A stretch of DNA of 64,000 bases. It comes from an uncultured Bacilli bacterium. GTDB taxonomy: Bacteria > Bacillota_I > Bacilli_A > RF39 > UBA660. Numbering within the stretch: position 1 is the first letter of the stretch; each line of letters begins with the position of its first letter. A program made the position numbers and the translations under genes. The stretch covers positions 1-64,000 of the forward strand of contig CAKOMQ010000004.1 of NCBI GenBank assembly GCA_934096715.1, given 5' to 3'. Below are positions 31,355-41,572 of this stretch, piece by piece. Under the pieces are notes generated by a model, which saw nothing but the letters and a program-made list of their open reading frames with translations, was not told the origin of the DNA and searched no databases.

Positions 31355-33319
31355 CTAATTTATAAAGTTTATGTTGTTTATTATTTTTTTATAATAACTA
31401 TTATTTAAATATTCTTCACTATCAATAAACTCATCACTATCTTTTTTAGCTTGCATAAGTATCTTATTATCTCTTCTTATATTAGCTATCTTAAAATTAA
31501 AATCTCCACTTTGCTTTATTCCAAACATATCACCAGCTCCCCTTAACTCAAAGTCTTTTTCGCTAATATAAAACCCATCATTACTTTCTACTAAAACATT
31601 TAATCTTTCTGTATCATAATTACTTACCAAATAACAATAAGACTCTAAACTGTTTCTCCCTACACGACCACGAAGCTGATGAAGTGTAGCAAGCCCAAAT
31701 CTCTCAGCATTATAAATAACCATCATAGTGGCATTACCAACATCTACCCCAACTTCTATTACAGTTGTACTTATAAGTATTTTAATCTTACCTAGTTTAA
31801 AATCATTCATTATGCTATCTTTTTCATCATTACTAAGTTTACCATGTAATACCCCAATAGATACACCTTTAAAGGCACTTTTAAACTTCTCTTCTAGTTC
31901 AATTACACTTTTTAAATCTAGCTCTTCATTATCTTCTATTAAAGGAGATACAACATATATTTGATGTCCACTTTTTAATTCTTCATACATTTTATATAAG
32001 ACATCTTTTATATCTTTTTCCTTCTTTAAAACAGTTTTAATCTCTTTTCTACCACTAGGTTTACTTTTAATTATAGAAATATCTAAGTCTCCATAAATAG
32101 TTAAAGCATAAGTTCTAGGTATCGGAGTAGCAGATAAATATAATACATCAGGACATATACCTTTGTTTTCAAGTTTATGTCTATGATTAACTCCAAATCT
32201 ATGTTGTTCATCTGTTACAACTAATCCAAGATTATTATAAATAATTTCATCATTAAATAAAGCATGTGTACCAATAACTATATCTACTTCATGATTTTTA
32301 ATTTTCTCATATATTACTTTTTTATCTTTCTTACTAGTTTTGCCTGTTAGCAACTCTACTCTAATATCTGTATCTTTAAATAGATTTACTATATTATTAT
32401 AATGTTGATTAGCAAGTATCTCAGTTGGAGCCATAAGTACACTTTCATATCCAGATAGATAATTTACATACATAGCCATTATAGATACAATAGTCTTACC
32501 ACTACCAACATCTCCAAGTATTAATCTATTCATTCTGTAAGGACTATTCATATCATTCATTATATCTTTTAAACTAGCTAACTGATCTACTGTAAGCTTA
32601 AAAGGTAATTTATTTATAAAGACATCTATATTATCTATATTTCTTTTAATTCCTAATACTTTAGTATTATATCTTTTTAAATAATTAATCTTAAACATAA
32701 ATTCAAATAACTCTTCATATATAAGTTTTAATCTAGCTTTTTTTATTTCTTCTAAACTACTAGGATTATGAATATAATTTAAAGCATCTTTTTTACTTAT
32801 AAAATTATATCTATTATTAAGATAATTTGGTATTAAGTCAACCCACTGGGCAAATGGTAAAGCATTTAAAATATATTTATGAATACTTGTATTCTTAATA
32901 CCATAAGTTAAATGATATATAGGAGTAATAGAATTATCCATAGTATTAAATTTAATATCACTAGCTACAAAAGTGTTTTTATACTTATCATATTTACCTA
33001 TTAATAATACTTCTTTATTTTGAGTAATATTAGTTTTAAGAAAAGCCCTGTTAAAAATAGTAACACTTAGTAGTACATCTTCACTAATAGCTCTAAAAGT
33101 CATTCTATTAAGATTTCTTTTTATATAAAATACTTTAGGTATTTCAATAATAGTAGCTCTTACTGTATATGCTTCACTAATATCATGAATACTATTTATT
33201 TTAATGAAATCATATCTATATGGATAATAATTTACTAAGTCATCTATGCTATAAATATTTAACTTTTCTAAATCTTTTTTAGTCTTTAAACCTATACCAT
33301 TAACACTCTCTATATTCAT
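31355..33319 (-). CDS. recG: ATP-dependent DNA helicase RecG
   Basis: About 654 residues from the ATG at 33319, which follows GGGAG; the 21 codons before it are not part of the family. The N-terminal wedge (OB) domain is followed by the superfamily 2 helicase core: ILGDVGSGKTIVS (motif I), APTEILANQH (Ia), VVTDEQHRFG (DEQH in place of DExH), LSATPIPRTYA (III), VIEVGVDVGNA (V), and QLRGRVGR (VI). RecG remodels stalled forks and Holliday junctions. Transcribed alone from an extended -10 promoter. Confidence 0.97.
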   Translation of the reverse strand: MNIESVNGIGLKTKKDLEKLNIYSIDDLVNYYPYRYDFIKINSIHDISEAYTVRATIIEIPKVFYIKRNLNRMTFRAISEDVLLSVTIFNRAFLKTNITQNKEVLLIGKYDKYKNTFVASDIKFNTMDNSITPIYHLTYGIKNTSIHKYILNALPFAQWVDLIPNYLNNRYNFISKKDALNYIHNPSSLEEIKKARLKLIYEELFEFMFKINYLKRYNTKVLGIKRNIDNIDVFINKLPFKLTVDQLASLKDIMNDMNSPYRMNRLILGDVGSGKTIVSIMAMYVNYLSGYESVLMAPTEILANQHYNNIVNLFKDTDIRVELLTGKTSKKDKKVIYEKIKNHEVDIVIGTHALFNDEIIYNNLGLVVTDEQHRFGVNHRHKLENKGICPDVLYLSATPIPRTYALTIYGDLDISIIKSKPSGRKEIKTVLKKEKDIKDVLYKMYEELKSGHQIYVVSPLIEDNEELDLKSVIELEEKFKSAFKGVSIGVLHGKLSNDEKDSIMNDFKLGKIKILISTTVIEVGVDVGNATMMVIYNAERFGLATLHQLRGRVGRNSLESYCYLVSNYDTERLNVLVESNDGFYISEKDFELRGAGDMFGIKQSGDFNFKIANIRRDNKILMQAKKDSDEFIDSEEYLNNSYYKKIINNINFIN

Positions 33320-33335
33320 AACTAACTCCCACTTA

Positions 33336-33341
33336 ATTATA
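33336..33341 (-). promoter_or_regulatory. extended -10 of the recG promoter
   Basis: TATAAT preceded by TGC on the minus strand (TGCTATAAT), 17 bases before the recG start. The -35 is weak, as is common with extended -10 promoters. Confidence 0.55.
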
Positions 33342-33410
33342 GCATAAAATTTAGAAGAAAATATTAAAAAAAGGGTTGACAAACCCCATAAAATCGATTA
33401 GGATAGTAAT

Positions 33411-33507
33411 CACCAATTTGCAAAAGAGCAAGTTGGTGCTAGTATCACACTAGTCAACCCCTTTTTATTCTTTGGAAGTCACCCTTCGTGGGTGGCTTTC
33501 TTTTTTT
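33411..33507 (+). ncRNA. candidate small RNA (about 95 nt) between recG and the 1511-residue gene
   Basis: The plus strand has TTGACA (33376-33381), 17 bases and TAGGAT (33399-33404). The transcript would open with a hairpin (CACCAATTTGC paired to GCAAGTTGGTG, 33411-33438). A small CTAGT/ACTAG stem follows, then a terminator: AAGTCACCC, TTCGT, GGGTGGCTT and T's to 33507. No open frame with a ribosome site is present. Longer arms (AAAAAGGGTTGAC near 33368-33380, GTCAACCCCTTTTT at 33453-33466) also pair and overlap the -35. An alternative is therefore a small palindromic repeat element. Confidence 0.5.
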
Positions 33508-33525
33508 ATTATATTAAAATTATAT

Positions 33526-36500
33526 TTATAGTTGGATATTTTTTGACTGAATTTGTTCTTTATCTAAAGATTTCAAATAATTTTTTAAAGCTTGAGTCAT
33601 TTTATTATATCCAGATTCATTCATATTATTAGCAATAAAATTATCATGAGAATATTGATTTCTACGTTCTGCTAAATGATTTTCACCAAAGTCCCATATT
33701 TGATAAGCTGATTTAAATTCAGCAAAGTTTTTGCCTTCAGCTGCTTTAACAAAACTTGTAGCGGCATCAATAAAAGAACCACCATTTTGAAGAATCCAAT
33801 TTTCAATTCCAACGCCACCTAAACCACCTTGTGGAACTTCTCCACGATTTGGTTTATACACTTCTGCTTTTTTTAATACTTGTTTAGCAAGTAATATATT
33901 AGCAACAACAAGGTTATATTTTTCCGTATCTAAATTTTTAATAGTTGATAACCTGTCTTGTAACGCCATTTCTGTAGAATATGATATTTTATCTGTCTTA
34001 TTAGTAAACGTAATATCAATATCAACATTAGTATCATTATCAATTTGAACACCCTTTAACCTAAAATCTCCTGACGCAATTATTTCTGAAGAATTTTCTT
34101 TACCTAAATTTTTCAATATTGTCCTTTTTAATTCATCAACTTTTTGTGAACCTGATATTATTGATTTATCAAGTCTCATCATAAAATCAAAATCTCCATC
34201 ACCAGGTTTATTTGTTCCCCTACCTGTTGATCCAGTGTCAATTAATTCTACAACTCCTTCTGTTAAATCGCCATCAATCTTTGTTTTTAAATGTAACCCT
34301 AATTCTTCAAGAGATTTTTTTATAATCGAGTTAATTTTATTTCTCTTTTCTTGAGTTTCAAGATTACTTTGCTCTATTTGACTAGTTAATTCTATTGTTT
34401 CATTTGTAACCAAATTTTCAGAAAATGAATAATTATTTTCGCCAAAATGAGATAAACCACTCATTTTTTCTCTTAAATTATCATAGTCCTTAGGAGTAAA
34501 TACAATTTCTCCTTTTTTATTAGCAACCGGTATATAAAAACCATTCATAGCAATTTCTAATCCAATTTTCGAACTATCTTCATTGGTTAAAATATAATTT
34601 ATTTCACTGGAAGCAAACCCAGTTCTTATTCCATAGTGATCTACACTTGATAAAGTATGAAAAACTTCTAATTTTGATAAATTTCTTTTTACATCTAATT
34701 CTTCTGAATTATTTCTAGTTGTTATAAATCTATCATCATTCTTCAAAACAAACCATATTGGTCCATAATTATTTGCTATAAGTCCTTCCATTTTATCACT
34801 AACCGAACCATCAGATTTCAATACCATAGATACATCGGTATCAAGTGGTGTAGAGTCACTTCCCGCACTTGCACCTAGATATTCTTTAGATACACTACCA
34901 TTTTGTAATATATTACTTAAATAATCAATACTTCCTATTCCTTTAATAAAATCTCCTTTTTCTAAAATCAAATCTAAGCGAGCAGCATTCCTATTTCTAG
35001 AATCAGCAACACTAATTTTATTAGAAATATAACTTTTAGCTTCTTCTAATGTATTTATTCCTGCAAATCCACAAAACATTCTAATAACTCTATCAGCTAA
35101 GTTATAATCCAATGTATCATCTGAAGATAATTCTTTTACTAATTGCAAAATATCATTTAATATGTCCTTACTAATTGTAAAAGTTTTATTATCGCTTTTT
35201 GACTTTTTAGTATTATTATACAAAGTTGCTAAGTGATTTCTAAAAGTAATTAATTCTTTCATATCAGATTCACTTAATGAATCAAACTGTAAGTGTCCGT
35301 TTTTAATCTTTTCATACAAACTAGAACCTATTTCTATATTTTTCAAATAGTTATTTACAGATCTATTATTTGAACCAAAAGCACATTTAATTAAATCAGA
35401 AAATACAATTACTTTTTTACCTGAAGTAGATGCGTTTTTCAATACCGGCGAAACTATCGAATTATTAAAATCAAATCCTTGAAAATCAGGATGCAAAATT
35501 TCAAAACAAGAATAAATTTTTCCAACTACTGGAATGTTATTTTTTACAAACATTTCTTCAATTTTATTTAAAGCATCAAACGGTTTATCGGTACACAATA
35601 TTTGCTTAGCAAGTTCATCCGCAAAAGCACTTATTTCACTAGAATTTGATAAAGAAAGTCTTATTAGTATTTTCGCATGATATTCTACCTTCTCAACATT
35701 TATTTCAGAGCCAAAATTAATAATATATTCTCTAAAAATGCTTTGACTCTTAATATCAAACAACTTTGCATATTCAGAAATTACTTTTAAATAATTATGA
35801 TTTGCTAATTTTATATCTTGCATATCATTAAATGCCGGAATTATCCAAGAATACTCTTCAGAAAAGCCAAAAGAAATATTAGTGTTATTAAAATAATTTA
35901 ATACTTCAGGATGACTATTTAAATATTCGATAGTCATGCTTCTATCATAAAACATCTTTTTAATTTCTTCAGGAGTATTATTATCTAAAAACATATTTGG
36001 ATTATTGGCCTTAAAACTATCAGCAATATTTTCATCATATTTTAAATTGGATTCAATAATATTCTTTAAAATTACTCTGTCTAATTCACTTAGTAATTCT
36101 TCTTTGCTAAAATTTAAATCAAACTTAAAATCATCAAACTTATTATTATTAAAAAGGTTTTCAATATATTTACCATATAAAATCATTAAACTAAAGACTT
36201 CTTCTGAACTAAATAAATTATTAAAATAATTTATTATATTCATAAAATCATTATGATTATTATTTTTAACGCACAGTGGCATATATTTAAACAAAACTTC
36301 TAAATTAACATTTTTTAAATATTTAATTAACGCAGGATTTGCCAATAAATACTCTGTAGAAAGCGATCTATTATAAAACATTTCTTGCAATTCTTGTGGA
36401 GCATTACTATCCAAAAACATTGATGGATAAGATTTTACTAATTCTTTAGGTATATGTTCTGGATATTTGATGCCACGCTCTATAATTACCTTTATACAAG

Positions 36501-38061
36501 TATCATTTAGTTTTTGAGTAATTTGATTTATATTATCATCTATCGATAATCTTATATCTGGTTCTTTATTAAAAACAATATCAAAAACATCTTCATATTC
36601 AGTAATGAATGCAATAAAATCAGAAAATTCTAATTTATTATTAAGAATATTAAAAAAGTAAAAAAAATTTTGATTTTCATCTTGAAAAATATCACGATCA
36701 AATTTAAAGTAACACGCAAATTTGTCTTTTAAAAATTCAATATAAGATGGATTATTCAAAAGTAATTTAGGAGTAATAGATTTACTATAAAACAAATCTT
36801 GTAATTCTTGTGGTGCTTGTTCAGAAATAAATAAATCGGGATTTTTAGTTCTAAATTCACCGGTAATATGCCGATAATCAAGAGGCTTATTATCGCCATC
36901 CGGATATCCAGCCAAAAATCTTCTCATTATTTGATAAAATTCATCTTTAGTATATATTTCTCCCTTTTTTTCAAAATATGGTATATCGGTTTTGGGTCCA
37001 TAGTGATATATTTTATCAATTGTCTTTAAAACTTCAAAATTATTTTTTGAAAAAAAGTGTCCACATTCATTATCAAAATCCACCACATTTTTAACTCCAT
37101 AATCGGATAAAAATGATAATGAATTTTCATTATTTAAAACATTAAAAGGTAATAATTCACTATATGATTGTGGCAATAACTTCAATTCATCAATTACTTT
37201 TTCAACATCATATTTAGTAGATCCATTAAGATAATCTTTAAGAGAAGAATATTTAAATAATTCATTACATTCTTCATCAGTAAAATTATTTATTTTTCCA
37301 AAATTTTTCCGTTCTTTATCTAGTATTTTATCAGTAATTTGTTTAACATAATTTTGTTTTTCTTCGTCTGAATTAAATTTAGAAATATCATCGATAACTC
37401 TATATAAATCTTGAAAAGAGAATCCATTTAATTTATCTAATATAATTGGTGCTAAGCCACCATAATTCGACATAAATTTTTTTAATTGATTATCTGTTAT
37501 ATGCGGTTCATTTGTACTATCATGTGACAAAAAATAACTTAGATCTTTTTCTTTAAATAAATCCCAATTTTTTACTATATCGAATAAGCCTAAATTCCGA
37601 TTGTTATTAAATTTATCTGCTATATATTTTAAGGTTTCATCAACTTGTGAAACATCAAAAAATCTATCGGGATATACTTCACGCATTTTAGAACTAAAAT
37701 TAGAAGGGGAAAGATGATCTATCACAGTTTCATATAACATTTTGTTTAAATCATCAGGTTCTTTATTCTCATCTTCAGACATTAATAGTGCTCTAAAACC
37801 AGGGAATTTAAATCCATAATCAACTCTTAACATACCATGATTAATTAATTCCCAATCAAGCTTTTTACACTTATCAACGCCAAATTTTTCCACTAATTCT
37901 TTGTCATAACTAATAATACAGGAAATTGGCACTTTATTTTCTAAATCATATTTCATATAATTACTAAAAGTAAGATTATTTTTATAAATGCTTTCTAAAA
38001 TATGTTCGGGTACATCTAATCTTTTTCCAAATATTTGCCATTTACGATATTTATAATTCAT
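33526..38061 (-). CDS. giant protein with C-terminal nucleotidyltransferase domain, unknown
   Basis: 1511 residues, no signal peptide or membrane helix. At about residues 1271-1420 there is a polymerase-beta-type nucleotidyltransferase: DTGSTGRGTN, then GDGDFDF (metal aspartates at about 1290 and 1292), and NVDIDITF as the third acid at about 1347. After it comes GGLGGVGIENWILQNGGSF, resembling the helical part of archaeal CCA-adding enzymes and CD-NTases. The N-terminal two thirds contain three related segments near residues 410, 550 and 690 (APQELQEMFYNRSLS and variants), about 140 apart. Around 1038, GSIDYLSNILQNGSVS vaguely recalls the opening of ADP-ribosyltransferases; I hold this loosely. 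The gene stands alone. No function is assigned. Confidence 0.8.
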   Translation of the reverse strand: MNYKYRKWQIFGKRLDVPEHILESIYKNNLTFSNYMKYDLENKVPISCIISYDKELVEKFGVDKCKKLDWELINHGMLRVDYGFKFPGFRALLMSEDENKEPDDLNKMLYETVIDHLSPSNFSSKMREVYPDRFFDVSQVDETLKYIADKFNNNRNLGLFDIVKNWDLFKEKDLSYFLSHDSTNEPHITDNQLKKFMSNYGGLAPIILDKLNGFSFQDLYRVIDDISKFNSDEEKQNYVKQITDKILDKERKNFGKINNFTDEECNELFKYSSLKDYLNGSTKYDVEKVIDELKLLPQSYSELLPFNVLNNENSLSFLSDYGVKNVVDFDNECGHFFSKNNFEVLKTIDKIYHYGPKTDIPYFEKKGEIYTKDEFYQIMRRFLAGYPDGDNKPLDYRHITGEFRTKNPDLFISEQAPQELQDLFYSKSITPKLLLNNPSYIEFLKDKFACYFKFDRDIFQDENQNFFYFFNILNNKLEFSDFIAFITEYEDVFDIVFNKEPDIRLSIDDNINQITQKLNDTCIKVIIERGIKYPEHIPKELVKSYPSMFLDSNAPQELQEMFYNRSLSTEYLLANPALIKYLKNVNLEVLFKYMPLCVKNNNHNDFMNIINYFNNLFSSEEVFSLMILYGKYIENLFNNNKFDDFKFDLNFSKEELLSELDRVILKNIIESNLKYDENIADSFKANNPNMFLDNNTPEEIKKMFYDRSMTIEYLNSHPEVLNYFNNTNISFGFSEEYSWIIPAFNDMQDIKLANHNYLKVISEYAKLFDIKSQSIFREYIINFGSEINVEKVEYHAKILIRLSLSNSSEISAFADELAKQILCTDKPFDALNKIEEMFVKNNIPVVGKIYSCFEILHPDFQGFDFNNSIVSPVLKNASTSGKKVIVFSDLIKCAFGSNNRSVNNYLKNIEIGSSLYEKIKNGHLQFDSLSESDMKELITFRNHLATLYNNTKKSKSDNKTFTISKDILNDILQLVKELSSDDTLDYNLADRVIRMFCGFAGINTLEEAKSYISNKISVADSRNRNAARLDLILEKGDFIKGIGSIDYLSNILQNGSVSKEYLGASAGSDSTPLDTDVSMVLKSDGSVSDKMEGLIANNYGPIWFVLKNDDRFITTRNNSEELDVKRNLSKLEVFHTLSSVDHYGIRTGFASSEINYILTNEDSSKIGLEIAMNGFYIPVANKKGEIVFTPKDYDNLREKMSGLSHFGENNYSFSENLVTNETIELTSQIEQSNLETQEKRNKINSIIKKSLEELGLHLKTKIDGDLTEGVVELIDTGSTGRGTNKPGDGDFDFMMRLDKSIISGSQKVDELKRTILKNLGKENSSEIIASGDFRLKGVQIDNDTNVDIDITFTNKTDKISYSTEMALQDRLSTIKNLDTEKYNLVVANILLAKQVLKKAEVYKPNRGEVPQGGLGGVGIENWILQNGGSFIDAATSFVKAAEGKNFAEFKSAYQIWDFGENHLAERRNQYSHDNFIANNMNESGYNKMTQALKNYLKSLDKEQIQSKNIQL

Positions 38062-38140
38062 ATGCTACCACCTATGATATCATTTTATCATATTTTTATA
38101 ATTATCTACACTACTTTACAAATTCTTGTCACAAAATAAA

Positions 38141-38172
38141 AAGTAAGATAATGTTTTAGTGTTATCTTACTT
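38141..38172 (-). terminator. terminator of the PFOR gene
   Basis: AAGTAAGATAA and TTATCTTACTT pair around a 10-base loop. A T-rich tail follows on the minus strand, 13 bases after the stop codon. Confidence 0.75.
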
Positions 38173-38184
38173 AATAGATAATTA

Positions 38185-41100
38185 TTAGTTGTCTAAAAGT
38201 TTTTTAAAATAATTATACCTTTTAATCGCAGCATCTTTTTGTCTTGTTAAAAGTTCCTTAGCTAAAGTTTCATCCTTAATCTTCAAAGCATTAAATCTAA
38301 CTTCATTATCTAAGTATTCTTGATACTTATCAAAATCAGGCTCTTTACTATCCATATATAGCTTATCTTCTATAGGATTATATCTCATTAGAAGTGTATA
38401 ACCTACTTCGACAGCTTTCTTTCCTTCATTAATACTGTTAGTCATACCACCTTTAATGCCATGTTCAACACAAGGAGAATACGCAATAACAATACTTGGG
38501 CCATTATGTTCTTCGGCTTCTTTTAAAGCTTTAATAGTTTGCATAAAATTAGCACCATAAGATACACTTGCAACATAACAATTAGGATAATTCATTGCTA
38601 TCTTAAATAAATCTTTTTTAGTAGTTTTCTTTCCTAAGTCAGCAAACTCAGCAACCTGACCAATTCTTGAAGACTTACTAGCTTGACCACCAGTATTTGA
38701 ATATACTTCACTATCTAGAACAAGAATATTAATATTCTCTCCACTAGATAAGACATGATCTATACCACCAAATCCAATATCATAAGCCCATCCATCTCCA
38801 CCGATAGCCCAAACACTACGAGCTGGTATATATGTAAGTATGTCTTTTAAATCTTTAGGTATATCTTTATTATTTAATTTATTCATAACTTCAATTGTTT
38901 TATCAAAATCATCAGCATTATTTAAATACTCTTGATATAACTTTTTAGTATCACTATCTACACTATCTATAGATTCATTTATAATATTCATTATTCTTTC
39001 TCTTTTTAATTTATAAGAATTATAAATACCATAAGCAAATTCAGCATTATCTTCAAATAATGAGTTTGCCCAAGGAATACTGTAAGGAGTAGATGGCGCA
39101 CTACCACCATAGATACTTGAACATCCAGTAGCATTTGCAATAACTAACTTATCACCAAATAATTGCGTAAGTAACTTAATATAATTAGTCTCTCCACAAC
39201 CAGCACAAGCTCCACTAAACTCAAACTTACTATGATTAAATTGACTACCCTTAACTGTAAATTTATTTAAGTTACAGTTATTTTCATGTGTATCAAAATA
39301 TTTGTTAACAATATTTAAGTTTTCAACATTCCCTTTTGAGAATTCTAAAGCATTAGTAGGACAAGTATTAATACATAATCCACAACTAGTACAATCTTTC
39401 TCGCTGATTGCTAGATAGAATTTCTTTTCTTTATCAGTAATACTATCTTTACCAGATTCATCAATTAATAAAGGCCTTATAACAGCGTGAGGACAGACAA
39501 AACTACATTGATTACATTCAATACATTTACTTTTGTTCCATACAGGTACTAAGTCATTAACACCACGCTTTTCTGTCTTTGATAATCCACCTGGGAACCT
39601 TCCACTTGAATATTCTTTTAATTCACTTACAGTTAAATTATTACCCATTCTTTTATTAATCTTATCTATAACATTTAGATCTTTCTCTTCTATATTTCTG
39701 TTAGTAACTTCTAACTTTTCAACAACTTTTAACTCATCTAAAGACTTCTCTAAAGCAAGAATATTACTATTAATAATATCTTCTCCCTTAGTTATAAATA
39801 TCTTTCTAATACCACTTTCTAATATATCTTTAGAGTTATCTAAACCAAATAATTTAAGAATAATCATTTCTATTATCTTATTAATCTTACCCTTAATATT
39901 ACATTCATAAGCAATCTTAGTAGCATTTATATAAAATACTTTAATATTTCTATTCTTTATTATTTCTTTATCATGATTACTTATTAATTCATTAATTTCT
40001 TGTTCATTCTTAATAGTGTTAATTAATAAAATACCATTATCTTTTATATTATCTAGCATATTAAACTTAGTAAAATATTCATCTTTAGTTACCACTACTA
40101 ACTTAGGATTAGTTACATAGTATGGAGCATTAATTATGTTATTGCTTATACGTAAGTTAGATACAGTTACTCCCCCACTTTTTTTAGAGTCATATTCAAA
40201 ATATCCTTGAACATATTTATCTTTACCAAATATTTTTAAGATATCTTTGCTAGCTGATACCATTCCATCACTACCAAAGCCATATATTTTTATTTCATCT
40301 GCTCCTAGATCTACATCAACTTGAATATCATCTAAACTAAGACAAGTTACATCATCTTTAATACCAATAGTAAAATTATTCTTTAACTTAGTTTCTAACA
40401 TATTATATACAGCATTAATTTGACTAGGTGTTGTATCTTTACTAGATAAACCATATCTACCCCCAACAACATTTATACCTTGATTATTTAAAATACTTAA
40501 AACATCTAAATATAAAGGTTCTCCACTACTACCTGGTTCTTTGGTTCTATCTAGTACAGCAATATTCTTAACAGATTTAGGTAAAACATCCATAAAATAT
40601 TTTTTACTAAAAGGTCTATACAAATGAACGTTTATAACTCCCACTTTCTTACCTATCTTATTAAGTTTATCTACAACAAGTTTTATTGTGTCAACAACAC
40701 TTCCCATTGCAACTATTACATTTTCTGCATCGACCCTACCATAGTAATTAAATGGTTTATAGTCTTTATTAGTAAATTCATTTATTTTTTTCATATAGTC
40801 ATTAACTATATCAGGCATTTTATCGTATAAAGTATTACGAGCTTCTACACTTTGAAAATAGATGTCTTCATTTTCAGCCATACCGTACTGTACTTTGTTT
40901 TCTCCATTTAATACTCTACTTTTGTATTCATTAATCTTATTAAAGTTAATTAGTTTTAGAAATTCTGTATCTGGATATTCATTAATAGTGTTTATTTCAT
41001 GGCTAGTTCTAAATCCATCAAAGAAATGTACAAAAGGAAGAGAACCTTCTATACTTGAAAGATGCGCAACAGCTGATAAAAGAGATGCATCTTCTACATT

Positions 41101-41523
41101 TGTAGAACTAAGCATACAAAAGCCTGTATTTCTAGTAGCATATACATCTTGATGATCTCCAAATATAGATAATGCATGAGTAGCAAGAGTTCTACTAGCA
41201 ACATGAATAACACCTGGTAAACATTCTCCAGCAATCTTATACATATTGGGAATCATTAATAATAATCCTTGACTAGCTGTAAAGGTACTAGCAAGACTAC
41301 CAGAAAGAAGGGCTCCATGAAAAGTACCAGCTGCTCCTGCTTCTGATTGCATTTCAATTACTTTAGGAATATCATTATATAAGTTTTTAAGTCCTGTACT
41401 TCTTAAATTATCTATATTAGATGCCATAGGACTACTTGGAGTTATTGGATATATACTACATAACTCACTAAAAAGATAAGCAGTTCTACTACAAGCATTA
41501 TTTCCATCTACAATTTTTTTCAT
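38185..41523 (-). CDS. nifJ: pyruvate:ferredoxin (flavodoxin) oxidoreductase
   Basis: A single-chain PFOR of 1112 residues that converts pyruvate and CoA to acetyl-CoA, CO2 and reduced ferredoxin. Domain order is complete. Domain I opens with YPITPSSPM, followed by domain II and the gamma domain. Two 4Fe-4S clusters follow (CIECNQCSFVCP and CTSCGLCINTCP). A further Cys set lies at CAGCGE, and the thiamine diphosphate site is GGDGWAYDIGFGG at about 909. It marks an anaerobic, fermentative metabolism. Transcribed alone, with its own terminator. Confidence 0.97.
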   Translation of the reverse strand: MKKIVDGNNACSRTAYLFSELCSIYPITPSSPMASNIDNLRSTGLKNLYNDIPKVIEMQSEAGAAGTFHGALLSGSLASTFTASQGLLLMIPNMYKIAGECLPGVIHVASRTLATHALSIFGDHQDVYATRNTGFCMLSSTNVEDASLLSAVAHLSSIEGSLPFVHFFDGFRTSHEINTINEYPDTEFLKLINFNKINEYKSRVLNGENKVQYGMAENEDIYFQSVEARNTLYDKMPDIVNDYMKKINEFTNKDYKPFNYYGRVDAENVIVAMGSVVDTIKLVVDKLNKIGKKVGVINVHLYRPFSKKYFMDVLPKSVKNIAVLDRTKEPGSSGEPLYLDVLSILNNQGINVVGGRYGLSSKDTTPSQINAVYNMLETKLKNNFTIGIKDDVTCLSLDDIQVDVDLGADEIKIYGFGSDGMVSASKDILKIFGKDKYVQGYFEYDSKKSGGVTVSNLRISNNIINAPYYVTNPKLVVVTKDEYFTKFNMLDNIKDNGILLINTIKNEQEINELISNHDKEIIKNRNIKVFYINATKIAYECNIKGKINKIIEMIILKLFGLDNSKDILESGIRKIFITKGEDIINSNILALEKSLDELKVVEKLEVTNRNIEEKDLNVIDKINKRMGNNLTVSELKEYSSGRFPGGLSKTEKRGVNDLVPVWNKSKCIECNQCSFVCPHAVIRPLLIDESGKDSITDKEKKFYLAISEKDCTSCGLCINTCPTNALEFSKGNVENLNIVNKYFDTHENNCNLNKFTVKGSQFNHSKFEFSGACAGCGETNYIKLLTQLFGDKLVIANATGCSSIYGGSAPSTPYSIPWANSLFEDNAEFAYGIYNSYKLKRERIMNIINESIDSVDSDTKKLYQEYLNNADDFDKTIEVMNKLNNKDIPKDLKDILTYIPARSVWAIGGDGWAYDIGFGGIDHVLSSGENINILVLDSEVYSNTGGQASKSSRIGQVAEFADLGKKTTKKDLFKIAMNYPNCYVASVSYGANFMQTIKALKEAEEHNGPSIVIAYSPCVEHGIKGGMTNSINEGKKAVEVGYTLLMRYNPIEDKLYMDSKEPDFDKYQEYLDNEVRFNALKIKDETLAKELLTRQKDAAIKRYNYFKKLLDN

Positions 41524-41550
41524 ATAATCACCTATTAAATTATATCATAC

Positions 41551-41572
41551 AAAAGGAACTATCTCTAGTTCC
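41551..41572 (-). terminator. terminator overlapping the enolase stop codon
   Basis: GGAACTA, TCTC-complement loop and TAGTTCC pair on the minus strand and are followed by TTTT. The stem includes the TAG stop. Confidence 0.6.

Noticed and set aside
33411..33507. 4.5S signal recognition particle RNA
   Set aside because: The conserved GGAAG/GNRA core of SRP RNA is absent.
40624..41152. Plus-strand frames inside the PFOR gene
   Set aside because: They are antisense to a clearly conserved coding sequence and have no family features.
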